Source: Climacium dendroides (Eukaryota > Streptophyta > Bryopsida > Hypnales > Climaciaceae). Taken from it: 64,000 nucleotides of DNA. Numbering within the stretch: position 1 is the stretch's first letter; each line of letters opens with the position of its first letter. The translations under genes and the position numbers were made by a program. The stretch covers positions 4,386,001 to 4,450,000 of the forward strand of contig OX467088.1 in assembly GCA_950106755.1 (NCBI GenBank), given 5' to 3'. Below, one piece after another: positions 61,481 to 64,000 of this stretch. Under the pieces are notes generated by a model. That model searched no databases, was not told where the DNA came from, and saw nothing but the letters and a program-made list of their open reading frames with translations.

Positions 61481-62928
61481 TTTTAGGAGAATGATGATTC
61501 TGATTAGGAGGTGTCAAAGAGCACAAATTCTCCATCACGATTTAGTTCCTTTTTTTCATCTAATCTCGGCACTTTGGGATTCGAGCTAGCTTGTCAAAGT
61601 TCTTGTCTTCATTTGATTTTTGCCAATCCTGCTCGCAGTATTCCACAAAATGCGTCTCGGACTGAAATTGAGGCTATTAAGCCGACCGATATTCGCAGTA
61701 ATTTGTGATCAATCGAATTTTCTTTCATATGCTTTGGTTATTTTGTGCCTCAATCGACTTTTTTACATGAAATTTGCTTAACATAATCGTGCTGAAAAAT
61801 GTCAGTTTAACGAAATTGATGTCTTGGGTTTCATCTGCAAGATGTGCAAAGCATCAAACGTGGAGGAAGATACGCTGTAAGGTCATAGCTGTGAAAGTCG
61901 CGAACGACTGGGCGGGGGGCACGAAGCCCCCTTCAATAACACACAAGCAAAGATTACATCAAAGAGTCAGGTAAAATGAAATTCCAGACCTTGAGTCCCG
62001 GGCGACTGTAAGGTCATAGCTAGTGGAGAATTCGGCATGTTTCAGAGTGCCAATCTCTTGAAATTTCTCAGGTACAGACCTAAAAGTGCGCTCAACCTAA
62101 AAAGACTAGTCTTCGCTAGTACAGACTTGCAGTTTCAGACGGGAGTCTAAGAAAGTGCCTATCTCTTAAATTTTCTCTATTTGAACTGATATACTGTATA
62201 TGGCAATCTCAATTCAAGGTTCTCATCTCGCCCTTCAATTCGTTTCAAAAACAAGTTGCCAAATCAGAGTGGGAACGAAAGCTGGAGCATGTAGTTTGAT
62301 TGTTCACACATTCGAAGCACCTGTGTGTTGCACTCACATACAGAGATTATAGCTTCAAGAGCCATGGATTCCAAATTAAATGGCTAGACCCTTAAACACC
62401 TGCACGATATTAGTCGGGCTATCGCTCAGAATATGACGGAGCACTGCTAGTTTTTTCCCGAATCTAACAAAATCTCCTATTTCGTCTCGATCGATGGGTT
62501 CGAGACTGTGCATAATGATTCAAAAAGGCACAAAAGAAAAAGAAAAAAGCTCCAAGTCTCCAACCGGCTAACTACTCGGCTAACGAACTGGTACGTCGCC
62601 TGAATTCATTCCGGAAAGTCTTCCTTGAACTCGTCCCCTACATAGCATTCATTCCGTAAAGGTTTTGCACTCATGGTAGTCCGTAAGTAACGGCCGTTCC
62701 GCCATGAATGCGCTCTGGAATGTGCGATTGTGCGCTTCTTCCAATTCAAGGGCGGTATGCCCACGCCATTCAACGTTCATCTCGGACCCTCCAAAGCAAA
62801 CCCCGGCCCCTTTTCTGCTAAAAGCTCCATCGACATCGATCGACGCACGGCAACACCCGAATTCGAATCTCCAGGAATCGAAAGAAAGCGAGAAATCATC
62901 CCCGAAATATGGAAGCCTTTTCATCTAG
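61481..62928. other. Transition into a GC-richer island, no assigned gene
   Basis: The phrase TGTAAGGTCATAGCT occurs twice (about 61876 and 62009). Overlapping + frames at 62704-62928 and 62730-63098 are not recognised. This may be the promoter or leader of the exon proposed next. Confidence 0.35.
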
Positions 62929-63135
62929 ATTCAAGCTCGACATGCATTCAACGAGACTCGCATCATCTACCGTGCAGTTTGCTTCAATCTCTATCCTCCC
63001 AGAAACCTAAAGAAGCTCCTACCACTGGTCCCAGCGAATCGCTTGGATCAAATCGCTTGCGACCTCACAATGGGGCTCACACTCTCACCTTTCTCTGAAG
63101 TCGAGGCTGCATGCGTGACGAGGTTGGAGCAAGAG
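62929..63135 (+). CDS. Possible coding exon of an unrecognised gene
   Basis: This frame is open and protein-like (for example YRAVCFNLYPPRNLKKLL, then LTLSPFSEVEAACVTRLEQE). It runs up to a good splice donor, CAAGAG|GTAGGC at 63135/63136. On its left is a plausible acceptor (CCTTTTCATCTAG, ending 62928), which also holds the in-frame stop. The exon would be 207 bp, exactly 69 codons. I do not recognise the protein. Two other overlapping frames are open here, so the choice rests on splice signals and composition only. Confidence 0.3.
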
Positions 63136-63510
63136 GTAGGCATTCATGATGAGTGTCGATCAACTTTGCTCGCTTTCGCTTTCAGACGGATTTTCAGGAA
63201 CGAACGGATGACGAAGCTGTGATTGATCTGTGATCGACATGCAAAGCTGGATCGATCAGGCATCACTTCACTGCGAGCCACGCAAGCACTACTGTAACAG
63301 TCCCATGGGTTTAGAACGTATACCCGTCCTGTCTTTTACTCGATGCCCATTCGGATCGTCTGTCCATTGATAAGCGTCTTGGAATTTCCGACAAGCGATT
63401 TGAGACCAGCAGCGTTGGATGATTAATTCCGGGCGAGTTTCCCGTAGCGACGGTCTTACCGGCAGCTGTGAGTGTTAAGTACTGTAGTCCATAAGCAGTT
63501 CATATTATGG
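63136..63510. other. Non-coding, GC-richer
   Basis: No second exon or RNA gene was recognised. If 62929-63135 is an exon, this is its downstream intron. Confidence 0.35.
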
Positions 63511-63525
63511 CGGTGACCCCGATTT

Positions 63526-63670
63526 TTATTTTATTTTTTGACACAAGTAAAGAAGCCTTTACTGCAAGAAGAAGAAAAAACAAGAACCCAGCCGCAAGCG
63601 GCCTGGGAGGGGCAAGCAACTGAACAGAGTACAATACAGAGAGAGCCAAGCGCACAAAGGCAAGGCGGTT
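63526..63670 (-). mobile_element. Short retroposed insert (LINE 3' tail or SINE) with target duplication
   Basis: CGGTGACCCCGATTT occurs at 63511-63525 and again at 63671-63685, a 15-bp target duplication. The insert begins on + with TTATTTTATTTTTTG, that is, an A-rich tail on the minus strand. The minus strand reads CTCTCTGTATTGTACTCTG and AAAGGCTTCTTTACTTG ahead of that tail, like a plant LINE 3' end. At 145 bp it is 5'-truncated or a SINE. Confidence 0.75.
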
Positions 63671-63685
63671 CGGTGACCCCGATTT

Positions 63686-64000
63686 GAACTTGGTACTGAC
63701 CCGATTTGCATGGGAGATTGTGGGCAGGATGCGTGTACGTGTCCCGGGATGTGTGACGGATCATTTTCGTTGAGATATTTTGGACCCGATTTTTGACCGG
63801 AGCCGGTGGACGATGATGAGTGGGCTCTGAAGGCTGCGCCGCCAGCCTAGGCGCCAGCAGTTGCGGTCATTTCCTAGAATAGCCAGTGCTCACTCGCCTC
63901 TACTTTCGGGTCACTCTCGTCGCAATAACAGACCAAACTTGGATTTGGCTTACTTGATTTTGTGCTAAAGACGTACATCTGTCCTGTGATCCTCACGTTG
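63686..64000. other. Unassigned GC-richer sequence to the window edge
   Basis: No coding frame with support was found. Confidence 0.4.

Noticed and set aside
1..64000. CRISPR arrays, operons, bacterial-type regulation
   Set aside because: Introns, plant transposons and low gene density make this eukaryotic DNA. The tandem repeats seen have no spacer-repeat structure.
1..64000. tRNA or rRNA genes
   Set aside because: None recognised by eye. A covariance-model scan would be needed to exclude a decayed copy.

Overview
The window looks like nuclear DNA from a land plant with a large, repeat-rich genome. The evidence is a typical plant set of transposons: a Ty3/gypsy gag-pol, a MULE transposase with a SWIM finger, CACTA elements with 3-bp target duplications, and ZNF862-like hAT transposases. 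Most of the sequence is AT-rich. Transposases of the pogo and piggyBac type, together with a histone-mRNA stem-loop binding protein (SLBP) gene, favour a non-flowering lineage (bryophyte, lycophyte, fern or gymnosperm). That placement is inference; no species is claimed.

One host gene is well supported. At about 30.7-33.3 kb on the + strand lies a three-exon gene for an SLBP-family protein of 523 residues. Its RNA-binding domain is split by two introns that join in phase. The gene sits in a GC-richer island, with a probable 5'-UTR intron at 30121-30460. Upstream is a cluster of E2F-like sites (29350-29567) that would suit S-phase expression. A poly(A) signal candidate lies at 33828. A second GC-richer island (about 61.7-64 kb) holds one possible exon of an unrecognised gene and a short retroposed LINE-like tail.

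The remainder is transposon debris. From left to right: a pogo/Tigger-like transposase running off the left edge (1-1249); a dispersed unclassified repeat with four copies; a foldback array of about 80-bp units (4383-5020); a piggyBac-like transposase remnant (5336-6065) cut by an old LTR (6066-9828); hairpin repeats and a CACTA MITE (13.0-14.06 kb); a ZNF862-like hAT pseudogene (14.07-16.8 kb); a MULE pseudogene (19.1-24.5 kb) split by an insert; a 38-bp minisatellite; and a decayed CACTA-like element with a hairpin array (26.3-28.4 kb).

Right of the SLBP gene are a second ZNF862-like hAT pseudogene (36.3-39.0 kb) containing a CACTA MITE, then a 17.4-kb Ty3/gypsy element (39009-56429, coding on the - strand). 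Its two 1.73-kb LTRs are almost identical, but its gag-pol is broken by stops, frameshifts, a tandem-repeat insert and a 1.3-kb CACTA element. The contrast between young LTRs and old coding sequence is the main structural puzzle. In-frame stops in both the gypsy and pogo genes all fit C-to-T (or G-to-A) changes, as expected for methylated, silenced DNA.
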